From positions 1,054,001 through 1,118,000 of the forward strand of contig JARVLF010000016.1 in NCBI GenBank assembly GCA_030849465.1: a stretch of DNA of 64,000 nucleotides, read 5' to 3'. A model generated the notes under the pieces. The model was not told the DNA's origin and did not search any database. It saw only the letters and a program-made list of their open reading frames with translations. Source of the stretch: Moesziomyces globuligerus (Eukaryota; Basidiomycota; Ustilaginomycetes; Ustilaginales; Ustilaginaceae). Position numbers and translations under genes: made by a program. Numbering within the stretch: position 1 is the stretch's first letter; the number at the start of each line of letters is the position of its first letter. This document shows positions 49,442 to 58,785 of the stretch, piece after piece.

Positions 49442-50608
49442 ATGACGATGCCTTCCGCCTCGGGCTTGACACAGCCAAGCTCGGGCTCGTCGTCTCGCCG
49501 CGTCGACTCGTCTCAGCACATCCGCCCGCTCATCCACGTCGCCAACCTGCCGAGCACGACCAGTGAGCACGCATTACGAGACATGTTTGCTGCTCTCGGG
49601 CCCATCCAGTCGGTCAAAGTGGTCGGCGGTCGCTCTTCTGCTGGGCTCGGCTATGGCTTTGTCGAGTTTGCCGATGTGGCTTCTGCCCATCGTGCCATCC
49701 GCACGTTGGATGGCTGGGTCTGCTTCGGCACGCCGATCAAGGTGCGCTGGGCCAAGCAGAGTATGCATCCAGATGCGATCGAGCTTGAGCCGGACAGGCT
49801 CGCTGCATCGCACAGCAATGCTGGCAATGCGCACCTGTTCGTCGGCGACCTGTCGCCCGATGTGGACGATTCCTTGTTGCACTCCTTCTTCTCCCGTTTC
49901 CCCTCGCTCGCCGATGTCCGTGTCATGTACGACGCAGAGACTGGCAAGTCTCGTGGATTTGGCTTCATCAGCTTCCGCGCCAAGGGCGACGCAGAAACGT
50001 GCATCGCCACCATGCAGGGACAGTGGCTCGGCGGCCGACAGATCCGCGTCAACTGGGCCAGCCAGAAGAACAACCAGCACTCGACGACATCCACCACAGA
50101 GCCTTTCACCCAGCTATCGAGCTCCTACAATCGGCTCCCCGCCTCTGGCCTAGCCACGAGCACGACAGCGGGCTTCCTGCCGCCCGTAACCGATCTAGGA
50201 CCGCCTGGGTTGCCTCGACGACACACGACCACTGGGCCGACACCACTTGCCAGTCAGGAAGCCAAACTCAGCTACGACCAAGTGCTGCGTCAGGCGCCCG
50301 AGAGCGTGTCGAGCGTGTACGTGGGCAACGTCTCGCCGCTCACGACGCCGCGCGACCTGGTGAGGGTTTTCGCCCCCTTCAATCGCGGCGAGCCCGTCGA
50401 GGCGCGCATCCCGCCCGGTCATGGATACGGCTTTGTCACGCTCGCCACGCACGAGTTTGCCGCCGGCGCCATCTGCACGCTCTCCAACCAGAGCGTCTTT
50501 CTGCACAGCCGCTGGCTCCGCTTCGGATGGCAGAAGGAGCGAGACCCACCCCGCCTCGCCCACCGCTCCGAGTCGCTCCCACTCCACCCAGCCTACCGCC
50601 CACGTTGA
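49442..50608 (+). CDS. Three-RRM RNA-binding protein, TIA-1/PUB1-like
   Basis: A 388-residue protein with three RNA recognition motifs. RRM1 (about 27-105): RPLIHVANLPST as RNP2 and LGYGFVEFAD as RNP1. RRM2 (about 128-206): HLFVGDLSPDVDD and KSRGFGFISFRAK, followed by QIRVNWASQK, which is the strongest match to the TIA-1/PUB1/NAM8 group. RRM3 (about 290-365): SVYVGNVSPLTTPRD and HGYGFVTLATHE, with LRFGWQKERD at the end, again typical of the third RRM of this group. A Thr/Ser/Pro linker joins RRM2 and RRM3. Such proteins bind U-rich RNA and act in mRNA stability, stress granules, or U1 snRNP-assisted splice-site choice; which role applies here is not clear. The ATG chosen begins MTMPSASG; a leader intron may lie upstream. 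Confidence 0.9.
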   Translation: MTMPSASGLTQPSSGSSSRRVDSSQHIRPLIHVANLPSTTSEHALRDMFAALGPIQSVKVVGGRSSAGLGYGFVEFADVASAHRAIRTLDGWVCFGTPIKVRWAKQSMHPDAIELEPDRLAASHSNAGNAHLFVGDLSPDVDDSLLHSFFSRFPSLADVRVMYDAETGKSRGFGFISFRAKGDAETCIATMQGQWLGGRQIRVNWASQKNNQHSTTSTTEPFTQLSSSYNRLPASGLATSTTAGFLPPVTDLGPPGLPRRHTTTGPTPLASQEAKLSYDQVLRQAPESVSSVYVGNVSPLTTPRDLVRVFAPFNRGEPVEARIPPGHGYGFVTLATHEFAAGAICTLSNQSVFLHSRWLRFGWQKERDPPRLAHRSESLPLHPAYRPR

Positions 50609-51245
50609 GGCTGCGTCTACACCATGACCGAGCCAGCACGCCGATAGCAGCATATAATTCGACCCAGGGGCAGGTCAACGCCGCACACCGCCCCGTCGGA
50701 ACGCGAGACAGTCTTGAGCGTGCCCACGCAGCGAGCACCGAGACGCAGCAAGCATCGCCAGTCCAGCGAGCATACCGCTGGAAGCAAGCGCGGCAGGCAC
50801 CCCGATCGAAACAAGCACCTCAAGAAGAGCAAGACCAGAAGTGCACCCCAGCTAGCACGGCGACAAGTCTGCCGATCGCGAGCAGCGCGATATTCGTCCG
50901 CGGACCGCAGGCGCGCAGGCTGCACCTGCTGCAGGGTGCAAAATCCACCAAAGGCGACGCACGCGACGCACCCACAGCCCACACAGCGCTGCGGCCACTG
51001 CAACCCTTCTCCCAAAGACCGCTCTCGAGTGTCAACTCGTGCACGAAAACCACACCCCGCACTCTGCAACCCGACGCAGCCCTGCACCACCTCCACAGCC
51101 CGAGACCGTCGCACGATGAACGGTGTAAAAGCACAGAAACCTAAACATTGAAACAGAAACACTTGAAACCGCTGGCTGAGAGAAAAAAAAAGGAGGGGGA
51201 AAAAAGTTGAGGGGGATCGATTTTTGTGCGTGCCCGAGCGGCAGA
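50609..51245. other. Convergent 3' intergenic region, RRM gene / SNF2
   Basis: 637 bases between two stop codons, long for a convergent pair here. It includes an A/G-rich end (51178-51220) with A-runs. Open frames within it have no recognisable domain. Confidence 0.45.
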
Positions 51246-54200
51246 CTAGTCTTCCTCGTCCGAGTCGCGCTTGCCCTTCTTGGGCTTCTGCCTCTTTCCG
51301 AGTTTGATCTTGATGCCGCGCGGGGCGGGCGCGGCGGGTCTTTCGTCGTCGTCGTCATCGTCGTGCGCGTCGTCGTCGTCGTCGTCGTCGGCTGCGACCA
51401 AGGTGTCGCGCGTGTCGCCTCCGGCGCTTCCGGCTGCGGGAGCCTCGCCCTCGTTCTCGGAACCTGGCAGGCCGCTGAACCTACACAGCATGTCGTACGT
51501 CGTGTCAAACGCCTTCTGCAGCTCGACAGCATCGTTGTACACCCACGATCCCTCCTGGTTGTACGTCTTGGCGTTGCGCACCATGAGGTGGATTTCGTCG
51601 CGACACGTGTCGACGCGGCGGAACGTCCGGTTGTCGATGCGTCGCTTGATCTGCCGCATCGCAATCGGCTTTTCGATAATCACGTGGTAGTCCGGATAGT
51701 CGCTCTTCCGCGGCACGTCGAGGAAGAGCAGACATCGCTTCCGCCCCGTCTCGGGCTCCAGACACGTCTCGGCCGCACGGTAGCACTGGTTGAGCGCATA
51801 CTTGATCCGGTCGCGCACGTCGTCCTCGCCGCCCGTCTTGCGTCGCTTCGGCTGCGCAATGCGTGCCGCCGACGGACTCTCCTCGTAGTCCGGAGAGCCG
51901 TCCATCGAGGCGGCTCCGAAGCGCTTGCGCTTGCGCGCCGACGGTCCGGGCGACGGTTCCGGCGTCTCGCTCGCGCCCAGTCCGCGGCCGCGTCCGCCCT
52001 TCTTGCGTCGACCGCTTTCCGCTTCCGGCGTACCCTCGGTCGAGTCCATGGTCTGCATCATGGCCTTGGCCCGGCGCTTCTCGATGCGCTCGCGCTTGCG
52101 CTCGACAATGTCGTTGAGATCCACGTCGTCGTCTTCCAGAGCGCGCAGGAACTGGTCCTCTGTAAGGCCGTCGTCGTAGTGCACGACGTTCCTCTTACGC
52201 GTCAACGGCTGCTCTTCCTCGGCGTTCTCGGCAAGCACGTTGTCCGCGTCAAAGTCCTGCTGGTATACGGACGGCAGCTCGCTCTCCTGCATCAGTCGCT
52301 CCGGGAGCTTGCCCTTGTGTCCGTGCGCTCTCCAGAACTCTTCATCCTTCTGCTGTCGCTCCTTGTCCATCTGCTGGAAGATGGGAATCTCGTGCTCACC
52401 ACGCGCGAGCAGCTGGTTGAGCTCGTCGTCGTTGAAATCGCCGTCATCTTCGTCCTCGTCGTCGTTGTCGGCTTCCAGCATGGCTCGCAGCAGCAGCTCT
52501 CGTTCGTCGGCGGTGGCCTGGTTGTCGAATTTACCGGCCTGGATGACCTTTCCTTCGATCTCGAGCTTGTCCTGCGCCCTCGCCAGGATCGTCTCTTCCA
52601 CCGACTTTTCCGTGACGAGACGCAGGATGCGCACCTCCATCTTCTGACCGATACGATGCGCTCGGTCCTGGGCCTGCAGATCCTGGTGCGGGTTCCAATC
52701 CGAATCGTAGATGATGACCGTATCGGCCGACTGCAGGTTGAGACCCAGACCACCGGCACGAGTGGACAGGATAAAGACGAAGTATTCGGAACCCGGCGCG
52801 TTGAAGAGCTTGAGCAGCTGGGATCGGTCGTCCGGCTTGGTGGAGCCGTCCAAACGGAGGTACTTGAAGCCTCGGTAGCGAAGGAAGTCCTCCATGATGT
52901 CCATGATGGCCGTCATCTGGAAGAAGATCAGCACGCGATGCTTGGTGGCGTAGAGCTTCGGCAGCAACCGGTCGAGCAGCTCGAACTTGCCGGCGGATCG
53001 GTAGAGGTCGGGCCCATTCTCTTTGGTCGGGTTGATGGCGAGTTCGACCTGCTCGAAGACGTAAGGGTGGTTGCAGATCTTTCGCAGCTGCATGATGGCA
53101 TTCTGAAGACCGCGGATACCCTGCGGCTTGGCCTTCTTGCCGGCAGTGCTGTTGTCTTCGCCGGACAGGATCATCTTGTGCTTCTTCATCTGCTGGTAGA
53201 GCTTGAGCTGGAGCGCGCTCATCTTGCACTTGATCACCTTCTCCACCTTGTCTGGCAGCTCGGAGGCCACGTCCTTCTTGAGACGACGCAGCAAGAAGGG
53301 TCGAAGCACCTTGTGGAGACGCTTGATGATAAGCAGAGCTTCTTCTTCGTTGAGCATCATGCCGCCCTCGTTTCCTGTGTTGGTGAAGGGCGTGTTGAAC
53401 CACTCGTCGAAGCTCTTGACCGAGTTGAAGATCCTCGGCAGCACAAAGTTGAGCAGCGCCCAAAGCTCTGGCAGGTTGTTCTGCAACGGCGTACCGGTGA
53501 GCAAGAGGCGGTAGCGACTCGTGTAGAACTGGGTGAGCGTGATGGTGAGCTTGGACTGGGTGTTCTTCATACGGTGACCCTCGTCGATGATCATGTGGAC
53601 CCATTTGATCTTGCCGAGCAGATGCTTGTCCTTGATGATGTACTCGTAGGTGGTGAGCAGCACCTGGAAGTTCATGGAGCGCAAACGGCCGGTGAGCTGC
53701 TTTCGCACGTTGGGCGTACCCTTGTAGACGAGCGTCGAGACCGACGGCGCCCACTTGTTGAACTCGTTGACCCAGTTGGTGAGCGTCGACAGAGGCACGA
53801 TGACGAGGAAAGGCCCGTTCTGCTTCTTGTACTCCATGAGGAAGGTGATGAGCGAGATGGTCTGGATGGTCTTACCCAGACCCATCTCGTCGGCCAGGAT
53901 ACCATTGAGACGGTTGTTGTAGAGCGAGATCATCCACTGCAGACCCTTCATCTGGTACTCCTTGAGCTTGCCTCCGGAGAGGATCGTCGGCTGCTCGGTG
54001 ACGCGCTCAGTGATGCGATGAGCCACCGAGTAGTAGTCGATCTTTCCGCGGTCCTCGCTCGGGTCATCCTGTCGAGTGGCACCGAACATGGTCTCGTCGA
54101 CCGCGACGCCGACCTCCTGGTTGGACGTATCCTCGACCGCGCGCTCAGCGGCGATGGCATCGGCGTGAACGTCGTCGTTCTGTTGCGCCTGCACGGCCTG

Positions 54201-55772
54201 GGCGAGGCTGTCGAGGTACGCATCGGTCTGTCGCAAGAGGTGCGTGATACGTGTGTCCTTGGCAGTGTCGATAAGCTTGAGGTACGCCTCCTCGTCGTCG
54301 GCCTTGAGCGCGTTGAGACGCTCCTTTGCGATCCTTTCGACACGCTTCTGCTCTTCCCTTTCGGTATCGGCGTGGAACTTGAGCATGGAACGGCCGAAGC
54401 GGCGGGCCTGGTCGTGGACCTTGGTGTGTGCGGAGACGAGGTCGCGGCCGTGGTTGCAGATGGTGCTGAGGTAGTCGATGTGCTTTTGCCTCGCGCGCTT
54501 CTCGCGCTCCACGCGCTGCTTGCGCTCGAGCTGCTCGGTCACGCGAGCGTCGCGGAGGGTTTGCTTCTTTACGCGTCGGAAAGCCACACGGTCGAGACCG
54601 AGCGTGGTCGCGAGGTTGAGGCTCTGGACGACCTGTTCGCGCAGCTGCTTCTGCTTCTCGAGGAGGTGGAGCGACTTGAGCTCGATGAGTGCTTTCAACT
54701 TGGCGTTGTCTCCTTGGAGGCCGGTGCCGTTGAGCTGAGCGTTGAGGTCGTGTGCATTCTCCTTGCCCTTGAGGCTGGCCATCGTAGGGCTCTGCGACAT
54801 GTCGGCAGGGAAGGACTCGAGTTCTCGGATGCGCTGGCGGATGCGAGCCTGGACGAACCGATCGCGCTCTTCCAGCAGCAAGCGGGGCTCGAGACCTGCA
54901 GGCATGAGGCTGGGTATCAAGAGGCGCTGCTGCTTGGTGGCGGTGTACTCGTCATCCTCGAGCAGCGGCTTGGAGATGTAGGAGAAAGGATGGACGTAGG
55001 CGTTGTAGGGGTAAACCGAGCTGCTGGGGTCGTCCTTGGGACTTGGTGGTCTTGGGATCTCGGCGATGGTCTCGCCGACGTTGGTGGTGGCAGCAGTGCC
55101 GTCCTTTGACGAGCCAGGCTTGGCCGCATCATCTGTGGCACCCTTGTCAGCAGACGCGACGACGGCAGCCGCCAACTGGGCAGCACTGGCGAGCGGCTCG
55201 GCCTTTTTCGCATCCTGGGTTTCCGATTCGCGGTCGGCGGCCAAGATGGCCTCTTGAAGATTCGGAGGGAGCGGCTGGTTGCGGGAGATGAGCTTGAAGG
55301 CGATGATCTGTGACTTTAGAGCGTTGAGCTGCTCGGGAGTGAAGTTGGCCGGACTGAGCGAACGTGCGATGTCGGTTTCGGTCTTGACGACGACGCCGTT
55401 GGTGTTGGACGCGTCGGCGGGTGTCGCGGATGCGGCGCCAGTCTGAGAGGGCGACGGTGCGGATAGCGGTGCTGTTGTCGGGGCGCGGGCTGGAGGCTGG
55501 CCTGCTGCTCGCGCCTGCAGGGCGACGGCCTGCTGTTGACGCATGGCTTGGTACTGCTGGAACATTTTGAGCGTGCTGACGAGGGTGGCATACTCCTGGC
55601 TGGTGGATTCATTGACACCGCTGGCCTTGAGCTGTTGCATGCGAGCGATCATGCCGTGGAGCCTCTCCTTGGTCATGCCGGTGAGCATCTGTTGGGCCTG
55701 TGCGCTGAGCACTGGCTGCTGCGCGTTGGGCGACGAGCCATTGGGGGCACCGTTGGCGATGGCGGACGACAT
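51246..55772 (-). CDS. SNF2: SNF2-family ATP-dependent chromatin remodeler (Snf2/Sth1 type)
   Basis: A 1508-residue ATPase, the motor of an SWI/SNF or RSC-type complex that slides or ejects nucleosomes. Seen: QLQ domain (about 143-178: FTPEQLNALKSQIIAFKLIS with QPLPPNL); HSA region (about 400-520) rich in RK that should bind actin-related proteins; helicase motif I DEMGLGKTIQT near 631; DEGH box DEGHRMKN near 729; motif III LTGTPLQNN; C-lobe with STRAGGLGLNLQSADTVI and HRIGQ. A SnAC-like segment with AHGHKGKLP follows; then a C-terminal bromodomain (about 1327-1425: FLDVPRKSDYPDYHVIIEKPI, AKTYNQEGSWVYNDA). The tail has a poly-Asp tract and a basic end. QLQ favours Snf2, but fungal Sth1 is close and I cannot separate them. 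No intron. Confidence 0.95.
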   Translation of the reverse strand: MSSAIANGAPNGSSPNAQQPVLSAQAQQMLTGMTKERLHGMIARMQQLKASGVNESTSQEYATLVSTLKMFQQYQAMRQQQAVALQARAAGQPPARAPTTAPLSAPSPSQTGAASATPADASNTNGVVVKTETDIARSLSPANFTPEQLNALKSQIIAFKLISRNQPLPPNLQEAILAADRESETQDAKKAEPLASAAQLAAAVVASADKGATDDAAKPGSSKDGTAATTNVGETIAEIPRPPSPKDDPSSSVYPYNAYVHPFSYISKPLLEDDEYTATKQQRLLIPSLMPAGLEPRLLLEERDRFVQARIRQRIRELESFPADMSQSPTMASLKGKENAHDLNAQLNGTGLQGDNAKLKALIELKSLHLLEKQKQLREQVVQSLNLATTLGLDRVAFRRVKKQTLRDARVTEQLERKQRVEREKRARQKHIDYLSTICNHGRDLVSAHTKVHDQARRFGRSMLKFHADTEREEQKRVERIAKERLNALKADDEEAYLKLIDTAKDTRITHLLRQTDAYLDSLAQAVQAQQNDDVHADAIAAERAVEDTSNQEVGVAVDETMFGATRQDDPSEDRGKIDYYSVAHRITERVTEQPTILSGGKLKEYQMKGLQWMISLYNNRLNGILADEMGLGKTIQTISLITFLMEYKKQNGPFLVIVPLSTLTNWVNEFNKWAPSVSTLVYKGTPNVRKQLTGRLRSMNFQVLLTTYEYIIKDKHLLGKIKWVHMIIDEGHRMKNTQSKLTITLTQFYTSRYRLLLTGTPLQNNLPELWALLNFVLPRIFNSVKSFDEWFNTPFTNTGNEGGMMLNEEEALLIIKRLHKVLRPFLLRRLKKDVASELPDKVEKVIKCKMSALQLKLYQQMKKHKMILSGEDNSTAGKKAKPQGIRGLQNAIMQLRKICNHPYVFEQVELAINPTKENGPDLYRSAGKFELLDRLLPKLYATKHRVLIFFQMTAIMDIMEDFLRYRGFKYLRLDGSTKPDDRSQLLKLFNAPGSEYFVFILSTRAGGLGLNLQSADTVIIYDSDWNPHQDLQAQDRAHRIGQKMEVRILRLVTEKSVEETILARAQDKLEIEGKVIQAGKFDNQATADERELLLRAMLEADNDDEDEDDGDFNDDELNQLLARGEHEIPIFQQMDKERQQKDEEFWRAHGHKGKLPERLMQESELPSVYQQDFDADNVLAENAEEEQPLTRKRNVVHYDDGLTEDQFLRALEDDDVDLNDIVERKRERIEKRRAKAMMQTMDSTEGTPEAESGRRKKGGRGRGLGASETPEPSPGPSARKRKRFGAASMDGSPDYEESPSAARIAQPKRRKTGGEDDVRDRIKYALNQCYRAAETCLEPETGRKRCLLFLDVPRKSDYPDYHVIIEKPIAMRQIKRRIDNRTFRRVDTCRDEIHLMVRNAKTYNQEGSWVYNDAVELQKAFDTTYDMLCRFSGLPGSENEGEAPAAGSAGGDTRDTLVAADDDDDDDAHDDDDDDERPAAPAPRGIKIKLGKRQKPKKGKRDSDEED
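51344..51391. repeat. GTC trinucleotide repeat encoding poly-Asp in SNF2
   Basis: Repeated GTC on the plus strand, broken by TCATCGTCGTGCGC, reads as GAC on the minus strand and codes two Asp runs (7 and 6 residues, joined by Ala-His) near the SNF2 C-terminus. Length variation between strains is likely. Confidence 0.75.
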
Positions 55773-56944
55773 GGTGAGAGACGGGGAGCGTCGACGAGAC
55801 GAGCTCTACGACGAAGTTACGACGAGCTGGATCAGGCGGATGGTAGCGACGGCGCGTCGCGTCGGACTCGAAGGAAACGCTGAGGATGTGGTGTCGAGGA
55901 CCAAGCCGAGGATGGGACGCGCGGCGAACGGATGGTCTGCGCGGCAGGGCAAGGTCGATGCGGCGGATGACGAGATTGAAAGGAGCGTGGGTACGATGCG
56001 ACCGGACGGGACACGGACGACGAGGGCGGCGCGATCCTGGGGACTGATGGGGAAGGATGTGCGCGCGGTGTTGGTGGGCGAGTGAGGGACCGGCGACCGA
56101 GGTGGATGCGGATGACGAACGACGGTGAAGTAGCAGGTGTCGGTATTGGCGAGTGCGGTAGCGTCGAGGGCGGCGTAGGCGACGACAGCAGCGACAAACG
56201 ACGACGAGCCGGCGAGGGCAAGACCAACAGTCACGAAGGAATATTGGATGCGAAGCGTTGCTGGACCTGGGTTGCGAGGTGGATGCAGTTGCAGTTGCGG
56301 ATGCGTTCGCGGTCGCGGTCGCAGTCGCGGTTGGGGCTTGCGGATGCTGGGATGGCTGGATGCGATTTTCGGACACGGTAGGTCGCCAAGCGGTTCGCGG
56401 TTGCGTAGAGGAGCGATAGAGGGCTGGCGGGATGGGCTCAGCCTCGAAGTCGAGCTGGGCTGGGCTGGGCAGCGCAGCGCAGCGAGAAAATGCGCGCGCT
56501 GAGTGCGAGCCTCAGCCCTGGCGCCTGACTCTGGATTCGAATCACGACACGCTGGTCTTCGCCCGCCCTCTCTCGCCCTCCCTTTCTGTCGCGCCCAGTT
56601 GGGCGTATCCTTGTCCAGATCGACCAGGCGAGAACACTGATCCAGCGCTGCATTCACATTCAGCCCACCGACGCGCGCGCTCTGGCACTGATACTGTACC
56701 CTGCCCAGCCTGCAATTTCGATCGGAAAATCGCGCTGCGATCGGGTCGTGGTTATCTCGTGCGAAAGGGGCGGATCGAGATGATCGGCCCCGAGCCAAGG
56801 TGGAGTGTTGGAAGAAAGCGCCTTTCGAAAATTTTGGGCGTGGTGCAAGAAGGGCCACCAATCCCTCGAGCTCCCGTCCCCCTCTTTGCTTCTTCACGTC
56901 ATCCCTCATCCTGCTATCAGCCCTGCCGGTGCGCGTCTAGGAAG
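55773..56944. promoter_or_regulatory. Divergent intergenic region, SNF2 / RPC19
   Basis: 1172 bases between divergent starts. A 367-codon open frame on the minus strand has no domain and low-complexity Arg/Ser/Pro composition, so I treat it as SNF2 promoter and leader. It holds the hexamer repeat at 56282-56335. Confidence 0.45.
56282..56335. repeat. Imperfect hexamer repeat (GCAGTT/GCGGTC units)
   Basis: Tandem six-base units such as GCAGTT, GCGGAT, GCGGTC, GCAGTC run for about 54 bases, upstream of SNF2. Probably a minor microsatellite. Confidence 0.6.
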
Positions 56945-57994
56945 ATGTCGAATCCCAACGTCACCGAGGTCATGGGTGATGGCCCGGCCTCCATCGCCGA
57001 CAAGCTCACCTTGCTACCTGGCTACGAGCCCGACTTCTCCGCTGTCACCTTCTGCCTCAAGGAGGAGGATCACACGCTGGGCAACTCGCTCCGATACATG
57101 ATCATGAAAGAGTAAGTGCTTTCTCGTCGAAACCTTGCTCGTGTCACTCGGCCTTGCGCAACGACCGTCCCGAGATGATACTTTTAACTATTGTGCTTTA
57201 CACGAATTGGCCAAGTCGCATTGGTACATAGTAGTGGTGGGGGATATACAATAATGGAATTCTTCGTTGCTGAGGCATCGTCGCTCGCAAGACCAGTGAC
57301 ACCCGCATCTCGTTTCGAGAGAGGACAGGTCAGCTGACAGCATGTCCCTCTTGCTCTTCTCGCGATAGTCCTCGAGTCGAATTCTGTGGTTACAGCAACC
57401 CGCATCCCTCGGAGAACAAGATCCACCTCCGCATTCAGATGTATGGTAAGTTACTGCCTCCGACGCTACAGCTACGACACACCGCCCCCGCCCGATCACC
57501 GCATTCCGTCGCCGGCCGAGATGAGAAAAAGGGATCGTACGTGCCCATCAGCCTGCCAGGTTGCGTGGAGCTTGACGAAGTTTTTTTTTAGATTCTTGTA
57601 CAATCGTTCCTACTGAGCCACGACGAGATGCGAGGCGTGTATCTCGAACGGTATTGGTGTTGTCGTTGCTTTTGTTGCGAACGGCTCAGGCTGCATTGCG
57701 CTGACACCTCCCCTTCTCGATGACCCCTTCCATCTGCTTGCAGACCACGCTTCGGCTCTGGACGCGCTGCGTGATGCCATCGAGAACCTCGATCAGCTGT
57801 TCGCGGCCATCGGTGATGCCTACGAGCAGAGCCTCAGCGCCGGCAACTTTGAAAAACACGTCGAGCCCAAGATCGACCACGAGGCGCTGGCCCTGCGCGC
57901 CGAGGAGGGCAAGAAGCGACGTGCCGAGGAGCAGGCTAAGCAGGCCGAAGCGCGTGCGCAAGCCGCACAGGCTGCAGCTGGCCGTCCCATGTGA
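56945..57994 (+). CDS. RPC19: RNA polymerase I and III common subunit AC19, three exons
   Basis: The spliced product is 164 residues and pairs with AC40 to form the assembly platform shared by Pol I and Pol III. Exon 1 is 56945-57111, exon 2 57369-57445, exon 3 57744-57994. Both introns start GTAAGT and end in AG (GATAG, TTGCAG), with CTGAC branch-like motifs upstream of each end, and joining keeps frame exactly. Seen across the joins: AVTFCLKEEDHTLGNSLRYM, then MKDPRVEFCGYSNPHPSENK spanning junction 1, then LRIQMYDHASALDALRDAI spanning junction 2. These match the Rpb11/AC19 alpha-like fold, and EFCGYSxPHPSE is specific for AC19. The C-terminal Ala/Glu/Lys-rich helix (about 130-164) is longer than in yeast. 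It is the only protein gene in the window for which I can show introns. Confidence 0.95.
57112..57368 (+). other. RPC19 intron 1
   Basis: 257 bases, GTAAGT to GATAG, with AGCTGACA about 40 bases before the acceptor. Long for a fungal intron. I looked for snoRNA boxes and found none convincing. Confidence 0.85.
57446..57743 (+). other. RPC19 intron 2
   Basis: 298 bases, GTAAGT to TTGCAG, with GCGCTGACAC before the acceptor. An internal T-run followed by AG (about 57583-57592) looks like a second, stronger acceptor; its use would add an in-frame stop. Confidence 0.85.
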
Positions 57995-58251
57995 GCAGCC
58001 CGTGGGCTCTGCCTCACACCCTCCCAGGCCTGATCCTATCGACGATACCACGGACAGCATCTCGCGCATGATTTGCTGTCCACTTGCATTTCCACCTTCT
58101 GTATTTGTACCGATCTGCAGCATCTTTACACCCCAGCGACGACGTTTTGCCGTCGGCGTCTTGAGCCAGAGCTCAATGTACTACTATTCCAAGGACCCCG
58201 CCTCGGTCGCGTGATTTGTGCGTACATGGACGATGGATGTGTTTGTGTCTC

Positions 58252-58785
58252 TCAGAGGCCGCCGGTCTCGAACTCGATGCCGCGCATCGCCTCACCGACT
58301 TTGGGTTGGGCTCTCGCCTTGAACTCGCCCTCGCCGCCGCCACCGAGGGAAGCGTCGCCGGCTTCGCCGTAGGTGGCCATGTCGTCCTCCTGCATACGTG
58401 AGGTTCCTTGCTGAGAGGTTGCGATCGAGCCGTGTTCTGGATCCAGCTCGTCCACGCCGACCGACGCATCGAGGTTCTGGCGTCTGAGCTCGGCATCCTG
58501 CTTTGCCTGCTTCTCGGTCTTCATCTCCTCTTGCGTCATGTTGACGAGCTCTGTCGCGTCGACCCGGCCCTTGACCACATCGTCTGCAAGCTGAGGATTG
58601 TGCTTCTTGAGCGTCAAGCCGATGCTGCGTACCTCGCCGCGGTAGTCGTTGGATGTCGATTGGCCCGCCTTGTCGTAGATGGCCTGCTCGAGCTGCTGAG
58701 CAGCCGAGTCGGTGGCTTGCCCGCCCGTCGCGGCAGCGATCGAGTCACCCAGAAAGTCGATGCTTCTCTGACGAATATCTGACAT
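58252..58785 (-). CDS. Small protein with TFIIS central-like domain only
   Basis: A 177-residue protein. Residues about 28-108 look like the TFIIS middle domain: QLEQAIYDKAGQST, then YRGEVRSIGLTLKKHNPQLADDVVKGRVDATELVNMTQEEM and KTEKQAKQDAELRR, following the family pattern 'YR.k.RSl..NLkd..Np.Lr..vl.G.i....l..Ms.eEma'. Neither the N-terminal LW/TFIIS-N domain nor the C-terminal zinc ribbon that inserts into Pol II is present. The rest (108-177) is acidic, Gly/Glu-rich and disordered. The frame begins with a good ATG (MSDIRQRSIDFLGDS). It could be a free-standing Pol II-binding module or one exon of a larger gene, but the 257-base gap to RPC19 leaves little room downstream. It is unlikely to stimulate RNA cleavage by itself. 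Confidence 0.8.
   Translation of the reverse strand: MSDIRQRSIDFLGDSIAAATGGQATDSAAQQLEQAIYDKAGQSTSNDYRGEVRSIGLTLKKHNPQLADDVVKGRVDATELVNMTQEEMKTEKQAKQDAELRRQNLDASVGVDELDPEHGSIATSQQGTSRMQEDDMATYGEAGDASLGGGGEGEFKARAQPKVGEAMRGIEFETGGL

Noticed and set aside
51207..55109. 1300-codon open frame on the plus strand
   Set aside because: It is exactly antisense to the SNF2-type gene, whose domains are unmistakable; the antisense product has only low-complexity Leu/Val/Arg sequence.
55806..56909. 367-codon minus-strand frame upstream of SNF2
   Set aside because: Arg/Ser/Pro-rich low complexity covering the divergent promoter and repeat; no motif.
57112..57743. snoRNA inside the RPC19 introns
   Set aside because: GATGATA and CTGA strings occur but not as proper C/D boxes with a terminal stem; no H/ACA pair of hairpins seen.
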